Shown here: piece after piece, positions 25,185 to 34,116 of the stretch | Layout of the letters: each line of letters begins with the position of its first letter | How positions within the stretch are numbered: the stretch's first letter is position 1 | NCBI GenBank assembly: GCA_946631935.1 | Contig: CAMPAP010000098.1 | Location: forward strand, 1 to 44,314 | Origin: an uncultured Lachnospiraceae bacterium | GTDB lineage: Bacteria; Bacillota; Clostridia; Lachnospirales; Lachnospiraceae | DNA length: 44,314 bases | Direction: 5' to 3' | Translations under genes and position numbers: made by a program | Notes under the pieces: model-generated | What the model saw: the letters and a program-made list of their open reading frames with translations, nothing else | Databases searched by the model: none | Told to the model about the DNA's origin: nothing

Positions 25185-27281
25185 TTACTGCCTTTCTTTA
25201 TTCATGGCTATGAAAGAATCCCTGTCTATGGCCGGACTGTAGAGATATCCCTGGTACAAAAGGCATCCTATCTCCTCAAGGGCATCCCTTTCGGCCTCAG
25301 TTTCGACATACTCCGCAAGCACCATAAAATCAAGGGATTTTGAAAGATAAACGATTGAGCTTATGATCTCCTTTGTCCTTTCATTGCTTAACATGGATTT
25401 AACAAGATTTCCGTCAAGCTTTACTATATCGAACCTGTTATGCTGCAGATACTGGAGGGATGTATGACCCATGCTGAAATCATCAAGAGCAAAGGTATAA
25501 CCGAAGGACCTGATCTTTTTCATAAGCTGTGCAGTTTCTTCGGTAAGTGCAAGCTCCGTCTCTTCCGTGATCTCAAGACATATATTTCCGGTTCTGAGTC
25601 TGTACCTGTCCGCAATAGTCCTTACAAAGGAAACAAATCTTTCATCATAAAGAGTAGTGACAGTGACATTAACACTGAGCTTAAACTTCTCACCGTAGCA
25701 GCTTCTCAGACTCTCTGAGTCGCCAACCGCTTTTTCAATGATGTAGGTCTCAAGGTCATATAAGATACCGCTCTCCTTTGCAAGCTTAATGACTAAAGGA
25801 GGATAGACCACTCCGCTTCTTGAATGCACCCATCTCAAAAGTGCCTCCGCACCCACGCACTTTCCTTCGTTGTTAAACTGCGGCTGATACTTGATAAGAA
25901 GCGGGTTTTCCGAAGCACCCTGATCCTTGTCCGGAGAAGATGACGAAAGAGATTCTCCAAGATCCACGGCCAGATGCTTTGCAACGCGTCCTTCATTTCC
26001 TTCACAGGATGTAAGGACAATATCCTCAACCAGTTCTTCACTTCTTTTCAGCATGGCAACCAGCGAATCAAGCGCAACCGTGAATTCATCCAGAGCCCTG
26101 TTCTCATAGATAACGACAAAGGGCGCGTAGCAGGCGGCTGACAAAAGGATATTGGCCAGCTGTACCACGATCCCGTTTACGGAGCCTGTTGCAAAATATC
26201 CGCTCATAAGAGGCGGGGTTGTCCATACAACCTCTCTTGTAACAGGAGGTATGAATCCGATAAGTGTCATGAGATATGCATTCGTGTAACATACAAAGGG
26301 TGCAAGGATAAAAGGCAGCGCCATCAGAGGGTTATAGATGATGGGAAATCCAAACACCGCCATCTCCCCGATATTGAACAAGCCGGGAATCATGGCCATA
26401 CGGGTGAGTTTTTTTGTGGAAGTACGTTTTCCGAGCATGAACATTGCAGCCAAAAGACCAATGACACATCCTGTTCCGCCCATATTTACAAATGTGTCGA
26501 TAAAGCTCTTTGAAACTATCTGACCCGGTATGATCTCAGTGAACATATCTTCCGCAACCTGGTTTAAAACGTTATTTCCATGTATTCCGAACCACCACAT
26601 AATACTTGTCAGCATTGTGAAAAGCAGACCGCTTGAGTAGGATCTGTGCATACGCACAAAGACAGCATCCACTGCCTTCATGAAAAGATGCTGAAGACTC
26701 TGAACTCCGAACGCTACCGTTATAAGGTAATTGGCTGCCGCAAAACAGAGTGTGACGCATACAAACGGAAGCATGACGCGAAGCGCCGCGTTAAACTCCG
26801 TGTCGGCCCCGTCCACAAAAACAGTCTTGGGAGTTTTTAACATGGATGCGAACTTTCTGAAAAGTGCGGATCCGATTATGCCTGCAAGCATGGCACTGAA
26901 AACACCCTGTCCGCTGAAAAGAGAAAAATCAGGCTCTCCGCCAAATATTCCGACGATCATGAAAAAGCCGCACAGACATCCAAGCATGCTTCCAAACCTG
27001 AAAACAAGCTTATCTGCCTCTCCCGTATGATTCATATAACAGTGGTTCGTGGCAATGGTTATATACACTGCAAGCATTCCCACAGTCGAATTCTGAACGG
27101 CTATTATAATGCTTCTGAAGGTTCCGCCGAGAAAAGTATCAAGAAAATCCTGGTATGCCCGGACCGGAAAACCGTTAAGAAGCACCGTGATGCTTCCTAT
27201 GAACAGAACCGGGATCGTCATTGCAAGGGACGATTTTATGGTACCTGTTATCAGTGATATTTTTTTTGAAAAATCCTTCAT
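25185..27281 (-). CDS. PTS EIIC (cellobiose-type) permease domain fused to EAL phosphodiesterase
   Basis: A 698-residue fusion. Residues 1-400 match the lactose/cellobiose EIIC family: about ten membrane helices, the GIHG motif at 232-235 and LFNIGEMAVFGFPIIYNP at 301-318, where the His and Glu known to contact sugar in structurally studied ChbC are kept. Residues 459-698 form an EAL domain: EALLRW at 479-484, ITEE at 571-574, LDDFS at 599-603, KLDG at 621-624, AEYVE at 656-660 and YQGY at 676-679. The metal and catalytic residues appear present, so cyclic-di-GMP hydrolysis is plausible. No EIIA or EIIB domain or gene is nearby, suggesting a sugar receptor or a permease using general PTS parts. 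It starts 39 bases after the hybrid kinase gene and is probably cotranscribed. Confidence 0.9.
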   Translation of the reverse strand: MKDFSKKISLITGTIKSSLAMTIPVLFIGSITVLLNGFPVRAYQDFLDTFLGGTFRSIIIAVQNSTVGMLAVYITIATNHCYMNHTGEADKLVFRFGSMLGCLCGFFMIVGIFGGEPDFSLFSGQGVFSAMLAGIIGSALFRKFASMLKTPKTVFVDGADTEFNAALRVMLPFVCVTLCFAAANYLITVAFGVQSLQHLFMKAVDAVFVRMHRSYSSGLLFTMLTSIMWWFGIHGNNVLNQVAEDMFTEIIPGQIVSKSFIDTFVNMGGTGCVIGLLAAMFMLGKRTSTKKLTRMAMIPGLFNIGEMAVFGFPIIYNPLMALPFILAPFVCYTNAYLMTLIGFIPPVTREVVWTTPPLMSGYFATGSVNGIVVQLANILLSAACYAPFVVIYENRALDEFTVALDSLVAMLKRSEELVEDIVLTSCEGNEGRVAKHLAVDLGESLSSSSPDKDQGASENPLLIKYQPQFNNEGKCVGAEALLRWVHSRSGVVYPPLVIKLAKESGILYDLETYIIEKAVGDSESLRSCYGEKFKLSVNVTVTTLYDERFVSFVRTIADRYRLRTGNICLEITEETELALTEETAQLMKKIRSFGYTFALDDFSMGHTSLQYLQHNRFDIVKLDGNLVKSMLSNERTKEIISSIVYLSKSLDFMVLAEYVETEAERDALEEIGCLLYQGYLYSPAIDRDSFIAMNKERQ

Positions 27282-27320
27282 GTTAACCTCTGACTAAAAA
27301 TTTATTTTTTTACGTGTCTT

Positions 27321-30209
27321 TTAATTGCTCCCGGCCTGTGAAATAATGCCGTCCCAGTCAAGTTCGGTAAGAAGACTTTCTATCTTTGAAATATTGATCT
27401 TATCTTTTTCCGGTAAAGAATAACCTTTAAGTTCCTTCAGTATATCTTCCATCATTCCGTAATCCATGCTGCCTGCGATCTCTGTAATGGTCTGATACGC
27501 TTCCTTAAGTGCACTGTCGGATATGGAAGGAAGATCTTTTTCATTTTTATCAAAACGGGAAAGCTTGGAATCAAGTTTTCTGTACATATCAAGGAGTTTT
27601 GCATTATTTTCGTCAATAAATGACATATCTTTGTTTCTTCCGGCTTCTTCAAGCTTTAAGGCAAGAGCATTTATCTCAGATGCACCTATGATACGGGCAG
27701 AACTTTTGAGTGCATGTACCTTGATCGTATAATTTTCAATGTCACCATTCCTGTAGAGTTCTTCTATCTCGTCAGCTTTCGAAGCAGCTGTCTGATGAAA
27801 AACTGAAAGGACCGACATATATCCTTCATCCGACCCGCAGTTTGCAAGTCCGGCAACGGGGTCTATCTCCGGAATATCGCCAAGGCTTTCCATCAGATTT
27901 CCGGCATCAATGGTTTTTTCCTTCGCACCATCAAAAGATCCGGATGTAATTCCTTTTTCCTTAACGGCGCTTTCGGAAAGTTCTTTTATCTTTTCTTTCG
28001 GGAGATTCTCCTTAAGGAGTCTTTCAAGCTTTTTGCCGTCTACAGGTTTGGACAGATATGCATCAAATCCGGCTTCAAGATACATCTCCCTTGCACCCGA
28101 TATTGCATTTGCCGTAAGGGCAACCGCGGTGACATCTTTGCACATCCCGGACTCACGTATGGATTTAAGAGTTTCTATTCCGTCCATATCCGGCATCATA
28201 TGGTCTATGAAAAGAACGTCATATCTGTTCTTTGAAGAAAGAGCCACGGCATCTTTTCCGCATGATGCGGTATCGATCTTAATCAGAGTCTTCTTTAACA
28301 GGCTTTTTATCACCGTCAGGTTGACTTCAGTATCATCAACAACAAGTATCTTTGCATCCGGTGCATGGAAAAGTTCATGATACTCATAGCCTTCTGCGAT
28401 ATCATCAAATCTTGCCGAATAGTCGCCTATCTCATCCCACTTTTCCACTTCCTGCAATACTTCAAAAGAAAAAACGGATCCTTTTCCATACTCACTTTGA
28501 ACCTTAAGACTTGTTCCCATCAGATCAAGAAGCTGTCTGGTGATGCTCATGCCAAGACCGGTTCCTTCGATGGAGCGGTTTCTTTTTTCCTCAATTCGTT
28601 TATACGGAGAAAACAGATTCTCCATATCCTCTTCCTTCATTCCGATACCGGTGTCCTCAACAGTCACCTTCAGAAGAATATGAGAGTCATCTTTTTTTGA
28701 TGATGCAAGAGACAGAGTCACCTCTCCTTTTTCTGTATACTTGACTGCATTGGTCAGAATGTTCATGGCACACTGTCTGATTCGGATCTCATCTCCGATA
28801 AGAAGATGCGGGATATGCTCATCGACATTTACCGTTAATTTAAGCCCCTTCTTGTCTGCTCTGGCACGGGTCATATTGACCAGATCATTGATGAGGGAAG
28901 TAAGATCATACTGAACGGGAATGATCTCCATTTTGCCCTCTTCCACCTTGGAAAGATCGAGAATGTCATTTATGAGGGACAAAAGAGTACGCCCCGCAGA
29001 CATGATATCGGAAGCATACAATCGGACCTGTTTTTCACCTGACTCCCGAAGGATCATTTCATCCATTCCAAGAATTGCATTGATGGGAGTTCTGATCTCA
29101 TGGGACATGCTTGCCAGGAATTTACTCTTGGCTTCATTGGCACTGTCTGCAATATCTCTCTGGATCTGAAGTTCTTCCATATAACGAAAATGCTCCGTGT
29201 CATCAACCAAAGCATAGAGCTTTCCGTAGCTCTCATCCTTGAAGACTAGCTCATTTTCCTCCGGAGTGTATATACGGTCCCCGACCTTAAGGGTCTCTCC
29301 GTTTTTCACCGCATCCTGTATGAAGGATATGATATCGTAAGGAGTATGTACGATCTCTGCGCCTTTAGTTAACTGCTTAGCCCTGAAAAAAAAATCAAAC
29401 TCGGGATAGATTTTAGCCGCAGATTCGTTGTAATACTGGATCCTGCCGTTATTATCCACGGCGATGATACCTTCGGATATTCTTTCTATGGCAAAATCAC
29501 GTGCGATCTCCTTTGTTCCCAAAAGCGAAAATCCAAGGATTCCGATCAGCATGAAAACAGTGCCAAGAAGCGTGCCGGGCATTGTCAGGTCGTAATACTC
29601 CGATATACGCAAAAGCCCCGTGGTCTGAAGAGCAAAGGCAAAGGCCTGCACACCATAGGAGATGATCAGCATGACAAGTCTTCTGCGTGAAGACCTGCTT
29701 CTGTCCCGGCGGAATTCCCTGACGATCCAATATATGGCAAAAAATATCAGAACCGCATTTATACCCATCAAAAGGTCGTGGATAACGCCGTTGGAATGCC
29801 TGAGGGAAGGATATACCGGATCATTTACAAATGTATAATCCTTATAGTAAAGATTGCTCTTTCCGATGTTAAGTATCGAAAGATAGATCCCAAGGTGCAC
29901 AGTGACAAGTGTTGCAATGCACCACCTGGGGATTTTGATGCCGCACAGCTTGGCGGAAAAAAGAAAGAACGCAAAAACGATCCATACTCTTCCCACGTAT
30001 GAAAGCTTGAGAGCCGAAATGTAGGCTTCTTCAGTGGTTGCCTTCATTTCAAGAAGATAACCCATATTGCTTACGAACGATGCGATACAGGCAATAAACA
30101 GATATGAATGGATGGTATTTTTCCACTTAAAGAAAACCACCAGTATCTCCACGAACAAAACCGCAATGGTTATATACTGGAGGGTAAGAAGCACTTCATG
30201 GGCGTTCAT
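27321..30209 (-). CDS. 7TM hybrid sensor histidine kinase with receiver and HPt domains
   Basis: A 962-residue phosphorelay protein. Residues 1-230 form about seven membrane helices of the HisKA_7TM type; a PAS domain covers about 240-345 (ISEGIIAVDNNGRIQYYNES). HisKA follows with phospho-acceptor H370 in SHEIRTP, then HATPase with NILTNAVKY at 483-491, DTGIGM at 519-524 and GTGLGMS at 549-555. The receiver has VVDD at 623-626 and phospho-acceptor D669 (IDHMMPDMDG). The HPt has H832 in KVHALKSS. About 90 further residues of acidic tail have no match I recognise. All catalytic residues seem intact. No separate output regulator is adjacent; the GGDEF and EAL neighbours are candidate functional partners. 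Confidence 0.93.
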   Translation of the reverse strand: MNAHEVLLTLQYITIAVLFVEILVVFFKWKNTIHSYLFIACIASFVSNMGYLLEMKATTEEAYISALKLSYVGRVWIVFAFFLFSAKLCGIKIPRWCIATLVTVHLGIYLSILNIGKSNLYYKDYTFVNDPVYPSLRHSNGVIHDLLMGINAVLIFFAIYWIVREFRRDRSRSSRRRLVMLIISYGVQAFAFALQTTGLLRISEYYDLTMPGTLLGTVFMLIGILGFSLLGTKEIARDFAIERISEGIIAVDNNGRIQYYNESAAKIYPEFDFFFRAKQLTKGAEIVHTPYDIISFIQDAVKNGETLKVGDRIYTPEENELVFKDESYGKLYALVDDTEHFRYMEELQIQRDIADSANEAKSKFLASMSHEIRTPINAILGMDEMILRESGEKQVRLYASDIMSAGRTLLSLINDILDLSKVEEGKMEIIPVQYDLTSLINDLVNMTRARADKKGLKLTVNVDEHIPHLLIGDEIRIRQCAMNILTNAVKYTEKGEVTLSLASSKKDDSHILLKVTVEDTGIGMKEEDMENLFSPYKRIEEKRNRSIEGTGLGMSITRQLLDLMGTSLKVQSEYGKGSVFSFEVLQEVEKWDEIGDYSARFDDIAEGYEYHELFHAPDAKILVVDDTEVNLTVIKSLLKKTLIKIDTASCGKDAVALSSKNRYDVLFIDHMMPDMDGIETLKSIRESGMCKDVTAVALTANAISGAREMYLEAGFDAYLSKPVDGKKLERLLKENLPKEKIKELSESAVKEKGITSGSFDGAKEKTIDAGNLMESLGDIPEIDPVAGLANCGSDEGYMSVLSVFHQTAASKADEIEELYRNGDIENYTIKVHALKSSARIIGASEINALALKLEEAGRNKDMSFIDENNAKLLDMYRKLDSKLSRFDKNEKDLPSISDSALKEAYQTITEIAGSMDYGMMEDILKELKGYSLPEKDKINISKIESLLTELDWDGIISQAGSN

Positions 30210-30280
30210 ATGATCATCTCCTGTCAGCAGTCAATCAAAAAATAATATGCAACCACACAATCATACGTATACGAAAAATC

Positions 30281-30415
30281 CTAAAGTCCTGCGGATTTAA
30301 GATTTCTGTGGATATTGCACGCGAGGGAACCAAAAAGAAGAACGGAATAGATCAGCATTACGGCAAAACACAGCTCAGAGTGTTTCTGCTCCCTTAAGAC
30401 TCTGTTTGTTCTCAT
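30281..30415 (-). CDS. Possible 44-residue single-helix membrane protein overlapping the GGDEF gene end
   Basis: An ATG (30413-30415) inside the last codons of the GGDEF gene, in another frame, opens a 44-codon ORF with AAGGAG four bases upstream. The product starts MRTNRVLREQKHSE and has one likely membrane helix, LCFAVMLIYSVLLFGSLACN, then a basic end. It runs past the GGDEF stop and ends 71 bases before the hybrid kinase gene. Its overlap suggests coupled translation. Alternatively it is the relic of a longer C-terminus lost by frameshift, or chance. Confidence 0.35.
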   Translation of the reverse strand: MRTNRVLREQKHSELCFAVMLIYSVLLFGSLACNIHRNLKSAGL

Positions 30416-31976
30416 ACATCTCCTTGTCCGCACGGTCAAATATTTCAGATACACGGACATCCGAATCAGGCAAATAATCTGACATTCCGGAAGCCAGAAC
30501 AGGGCCTGACCCTGAAGCCTGATTTTCACGTACCGTTTTACGCAGCTTATTCATAAGCTCTACTCTGTTAAGATAATCACTGCCTCTGAGGAAAACTGCA
30601 AATTCATCCCCGCCCACCCTGAATACGGGACTGTGAACAAAGATATCACAAAGGAGCATGGCTGATTTCTTAATATATTCGTCTCCGGCCACATGGCCTT
30701 CGGTATCATTTATGGATTTAAGATTATTTGCATCGCATACAACAAGGGCAAAAGGGAGATAATCCATGCCGTTGTCAATGTTAGACTGCACGGACTTTTC
30801 CAGTTCATTGTATGCTGTCTTGTTCTTGACACCGGTCAAGTCGTCCCTTCTTGCAAGTTCCTTCTCGGTGTTCAAAGCTTTCAGGTGCTGTTTTTCACGC
30901 CTTATCTCTGCATCTATATTTTCAATACCAATAATAAAATGTCTGCCGTCTCCTGTCTTTCGAGCCGTCATCCTGACATAAAAGATCTTATTGTCAGGGG
31001 CTATACGATAATCGATACTGATCCTTTTGCAGTCCTTAAGAGCCGAGATCATATGATCCCTGTCTATAAAATCAAGCACAAGGTCAAGATCATTTTTATG
31101 GACAATATCAGGAATATTTTTTAAAGATTCGGCATAAAAGTCATCTCCGGCCCTTTGGATATCTTTCTCACCGTATATATTACGCAACTCGTAACTGATA
31201 AAACTGGAATCTTCCACATCAACATAATATATGACATCATAGTTGTCAGCCAGTCCTCTTGCTATATTGTCATATACTTCCTTTTCCTCATGTTCTCCTG
31301 CTTCTACAAAAGAATGCATCATGCAGATACCGATGATAAGGCCCGCCGCATATGAGGGGTATTTCGGATCCAATATCTGGATTATCACGAAAACCCCCAT
31401 AGAGGCACACGTAAAACCTATGGCAGCATAACGGATCTTCTCAGATTTTGCAGCTTTTGCGGCAACATTCAGCGCATAAACTGAAGTGAGCGCGTAAAGC
31501 AATATCTGCAGGGCAAACGCGATATGCCTGCCATTCCCGGGTATGTACTCATGGGCTTCATTAAAAGAGAAAAGGAAAGGATAAAAATGATTGACCATCA
31601 GGTAGATCAGGGCAAGAATAAACAACGCCCATACCACATACAACAGTATTTTGGCACGACGTATCACCTTAACCATATAAGTAACGATGCAGCCGACCCA
31701 GGTCAGGGTGGTAATAAACATAAAGGCAAAATAGAGAACCGTATCAGAGTACAAAAAAGGAAAAAGTTCCTGAACTTGATGATTCTCATACAGGATTCCC
31801 CACGCAAAATCCGCAACAAAATACAGATTTGCCGCCATCAGAAAATAACCGTAACGGACCATGCCCGCCTGTCCGGATTTCATCAAAGCGGATCTGTTCT
31901 TAATGATCTTAAAAAAACCGCGATTTATTATGAGATTGATTATTAAGGCAATTAAACTTATGTTAGAGTAATTCAT
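30375..31976 (-). CDS. Multi-TM diguanylate cyclase (GGDEF protein)
   Basis: A 533-residue protein likely to make cyclic-di-GMP. About seven hydrophobic helices fill residues 1-225 (for example TVLYFAFMFITTLTWVGCIV), a PAS-like region spans about 240-365, and the GGDEF domain follows with DDLTGVKNKTAYNELE, CDANNLKSINDTEGHVAGD and the active site RVGGDEF (GGDEF at 455-459). The inhibitory RxxD site five residues before the GGDEF motif is absent (FVHSPVFRVGG). The ATG lacks a strong ribosome-binding site. It lies 40 bases after yqeY and upstream of the hybrid kinase; a small ORF overlaps its end. Confidence 0.92.
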   Translation of the reverse strand: MNYSNISLIALIINLIINRGFFKIIKNRSALMKSGQAGMVRYGYFLMAANLYFVADFAWGILYENHQVQELFPFLYSDTVLYFAFMFITTLTWVGCIVTYMVKVIRRAKILLYVVWALFILALIYLMVNHFYPFLFSFNEAHEYIPGNGRHIAFALQILLYALTSVYALNVAAKAAKSEKIRYAAIGFTCASMGVFVIIQILDPKYPSYAAGLIIGICMMHSFVEAGEHEEKEVYDNIARGLADNYDVIYYVDVEDSSFISYELRNIYGEKDIQRAGDDFYAESLKNIPDIVHKNDLDLVLDFIDRDHMISALKDCKRISIDYRIAPDNKIFYVRMTARKTGDGRHFIIGIENIDAEIRREKQHLKALNTEKELARRDDLTGVKNKTAYNELEKSVQSNIDNGMDYLPFALVVCDANNLKSINDTEGHVAGDEYIKKSAMLLCDIFVHSPVFRVGGDEFAVFLRGSDYLNRVELMNKLRKTVRENQASGSGPVLASGMSDYLPDSDVRVSEIFDRADKEMYENKQSLKGAETL

Positions 31977-32016
31977 GCATTTATCTTGTCGTACTCAATA
32001 ATAGCATAAAACCGTT

Positions 32017-32454
32017 TTATCCGATCATTTTTCCGATGACTTCATTTATAACCTTGCCGTCTGCTTTGCCTTTAAGCTCGCCCATTACGGCTTTCATTAT
32101 CTGTCCCTTGTTTCCGGTTGCAATGACATCTGCAAATTTATCCTTAAGGATCGCCTCCACCTCTTCGGAAGAAAGCATCTTTGGTGCATACTCTTCAAAG
32201 ATCTTAAGCCTTGCTTCGTATTCTTCCTTCAGCTCTTTTCTTGATTCAGGGCAGGTATCTATCTGTTCCCTGACACTTTTTATCTCTTTAAGGATCGCCT
32301 GGTCGGTCATATCATCCGGGATATCCTCGCGGCATCCCGCATCTATGGCAAGCTTTTTTGCAGCAGAAACAAGAGTCGAAATGGCATCCTTTCTGACCTT
32401 GTCATGGTCCTTCATTGCCTGCATCATGTCCTTTTGTAATGTTGTAAACTGCAT
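32017..32454 (-). CDS. yqeY: GatB/YqeY domain protein
   Basis: A small helical protein related to the tail domain of the GatB amidotransferase subunit; function is not settled. The ATG at 32454 with GGAGG eight bases upstream gives 145 residues beginning MQFTTLQKDMMQAMKDHDKV. The C-terminal GNKGQIMKAVMGELKGKADG and VINEVIGKMI match the family end. It is often next to rpsU in Firmicutes; here it stands between two GGDEF genes without rpsU. Confidence 0.9.
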   Translation of the reverse strand: MQFTTLQKDMMQAMKDHDKVRKDAISTLVSAAKKLAIDAGCREDIPDDMTDQAILKEIKSVREQIDTCPESRKELKEEYEARLKIFEEYAPKMLSSEEVEAILKDKFADVIATGNKGQIMKAVMGELKGKADGKVINEVIGKMIG

Positions 32455-32534
32455 TTTATTATCCTCCGTTTTACACACTTCTTAATCAAAAAGCGTTTTT
32501 ATAATACACTGTCTTTTTAAGACATTTATTTAAG

Positions 32535-32570
32535 ACGCCCCTCTTTGCAGGAATATCAAAGAGGGGACGT
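32535..32570 (-). terminator. Large hairpin after the GGDEF-2 gene
   Basis: CCCCTCTTTG (32538-32547) pairs perfectly with CAAAGAGGGG (32557-32566), with a further ACG/CGT extension. On the minus strand it is followed by TCTTAAATAAAT rather than a pure T-run, so it is a probable but imperfect terminator of the binding-protein/GGDEF unit. Confidence 0.55.
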
Positions 32571-32619
32571 AAACCTTCATATCAGCTTTTGACAGGCTTC
32601 CAAAATACAGCCCGGATGC

Positions 32620-34116
32620 TCAGGCCCTGGTGGGAGCGCCCATCTGCTTCAACTCTTTTTTACGCTTGTACATCATCTGGTCCGCTCTTTCAAATACATC
32701 ATGAAGCATCTGGTCTTCAGGTGTAAGAGTCGAATAACCTATGGATACGACCACTTCTTTCTTTGTAATATTTTCCTCTACCGCGCAGTTGATCTCTGTA
32801 AGGACATCCTTCATGGTATCAAAACCTTTGTCCTGAAGGATCACAACGAATTCATCTCCGCCTATACGATATACAGCACCATGTGTAAAATGCTCACAGA
32901 TAAGTGAACATGCATCTTTTATAAGCTTGTCGCCGGCAGCATGTCCCTGAGTATCATTAACGATCTTAAGTCCGTTGATATCACATACAACAACGGCCAG
33001 CTTCTCTATTTCTTTTTCGCTTATCCTCCGGTTAAGAACATTTTCCGCATCGGAATAAGCATGCTTGTTCCTTACACCCGTCAGCGAATCGGTATTAGCC
33101 ATATTGCGGAAATTCTTGGTATTTTTCTTTTCTTCTTCAAGATTTTTATTGAAGATAACTCTCATCATCAGGAAAAGAACGAGGAAAAATATAACGGAAA
33201 CGATCAGTATGAATGTGATCTGTCTTTTGCTGTACAAAAGGCTCTCTTCGCTGATATTACGGATCCTTTCCTGGATAACGCTGTCATGGATAAGAACAAC
33301 CATCATCCATTCCGTACCATCGATGGGAACATAGCTCAAAGTGGACTCGGCACCATTTGCAGTAAAGGTGATGCTTCCCTTTACCGCATTCAGGAAGTGA
33401 TCTTTGTTTTCGTTAAGTGTATCTTCGGGAACAACATTCCCGATTACATTAAAAAGATTATGCGTTGAAATATAAGGCCCTAATTCAGTGCCTGTGAGAT
33501 TTTCTCCGTTTTTGCTGTAAATACCGAAATAGGTTCTTCCGTCATCATCAAATGCCAGCAGATCGATTATCTCTTTGATATCGATCTGAACAAAGCTTGC
33601 CTTATACCGTTTGCCGCCTATACGGAGATTGGGAGTGGGAGCAGCAAGACACAGCTGCTTTGTAGATCCGTATAAAAGAACGGTACTGACGCTTCTCTGA
33701 TCCATATTGCCGTCAGAAAGAAAAGAATGACGGCTTCCTCCGGTGTAAGTGGTGTACTGTGTATGAACTATATTATCGTCATCGACAAGAGCAAAACGGT
33801 CAAGTGACAGAAGGTACTTAATGCTTCCTATGGTATCGCGGAGTTCATCTTCCGAGTATATTCCCTGGTCATTTACATAAGTAACAGCTTTTTCCATGTG
33901 GTCGAAATTGCTGTTTATCAGATTCGTGATGGTTTTTGACCGGCGGTCTGCCATGGCTTCAAGGTAGAATGAACTCACCTCATGAACGGCTTCATTTGTA
34001 GCCATGGTGGTCTGCCTTGAAGAAATGACGGCATTGACTATGATCATGCCCATGAGAACGATTCCGCCGATGATACCTGTAAGTATTAATGTTTTCTTCG
34101 TGATCTGTTTTTTCAT
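32620..34116 (-). CDS. Membrane diguanylate cyclase with extracytoplasmic sensor domain
   Basis: A 498-residue protein. The first membrane helix is at about 9-30 (LILTGIIGGIVLMGMIIVNAV). An extracytoplasmic region of about 250 residues, with FALVDDDNIVHTQYTT and YFGIYSKNGENL, has the look of a double Cache sensor. A second helix at about 290-315 leads to the GGDEF domain with TDSLTGVRNKHAY, CDINGLKIVNDTQGHAAGD and RIGGDEF (GGDEF at about 419-423). An RxxD inhibitory site is not present. The ATG at 34116 overlaps the stop of the binding-protein gene (TGATG); a TTG one codon earlier is also possible. The pairing suggests the binding protein presents its ligand to this sensor. Confidence 0.92.
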   Translation of the reverse strand: MKKQITKKTLILTGIIGGIVLMGMIIVNAVISSRQTTMATNEAVHEVSSFYLEAMADRRSKTITNLINSNFDHMEKAVTYVNDQGIYSEDELRDTIGSIKYLLSLDRFALVDDDNIVHTQYTTYTGGSRHSFLSDGNMDQRSVSTVLLYGSTKQLCLAAPTPNLRIGGKRYKASFVQIDIKEIIDLLAFDDDGRTYFGIYSKNGENLTGTELGPYISTHNLFNVIGNVVPEDTLNENKDHFLNAVKGSITFTANGAESTLSYVPIDGTEWMMVVLIHDSVIQERIRNISEESLLYSKRQITFILIVSVIFFLVLFLMMRVIFNKNLEEEKKNTKNFRNMANTDSLTGVRNKHAYSDAENVLNRRISEKEIEKLAVVVCDINGLKIVNDTQGHAAGDKLIKDACSLICEHFTHGAVYRIGGDEFVVILQDKGFDTMKDVLTEINCAVEENITKKEVVVSIGYSTLTPEDQMLHDVFERADQMMYKRKKELKQMGAPTRA

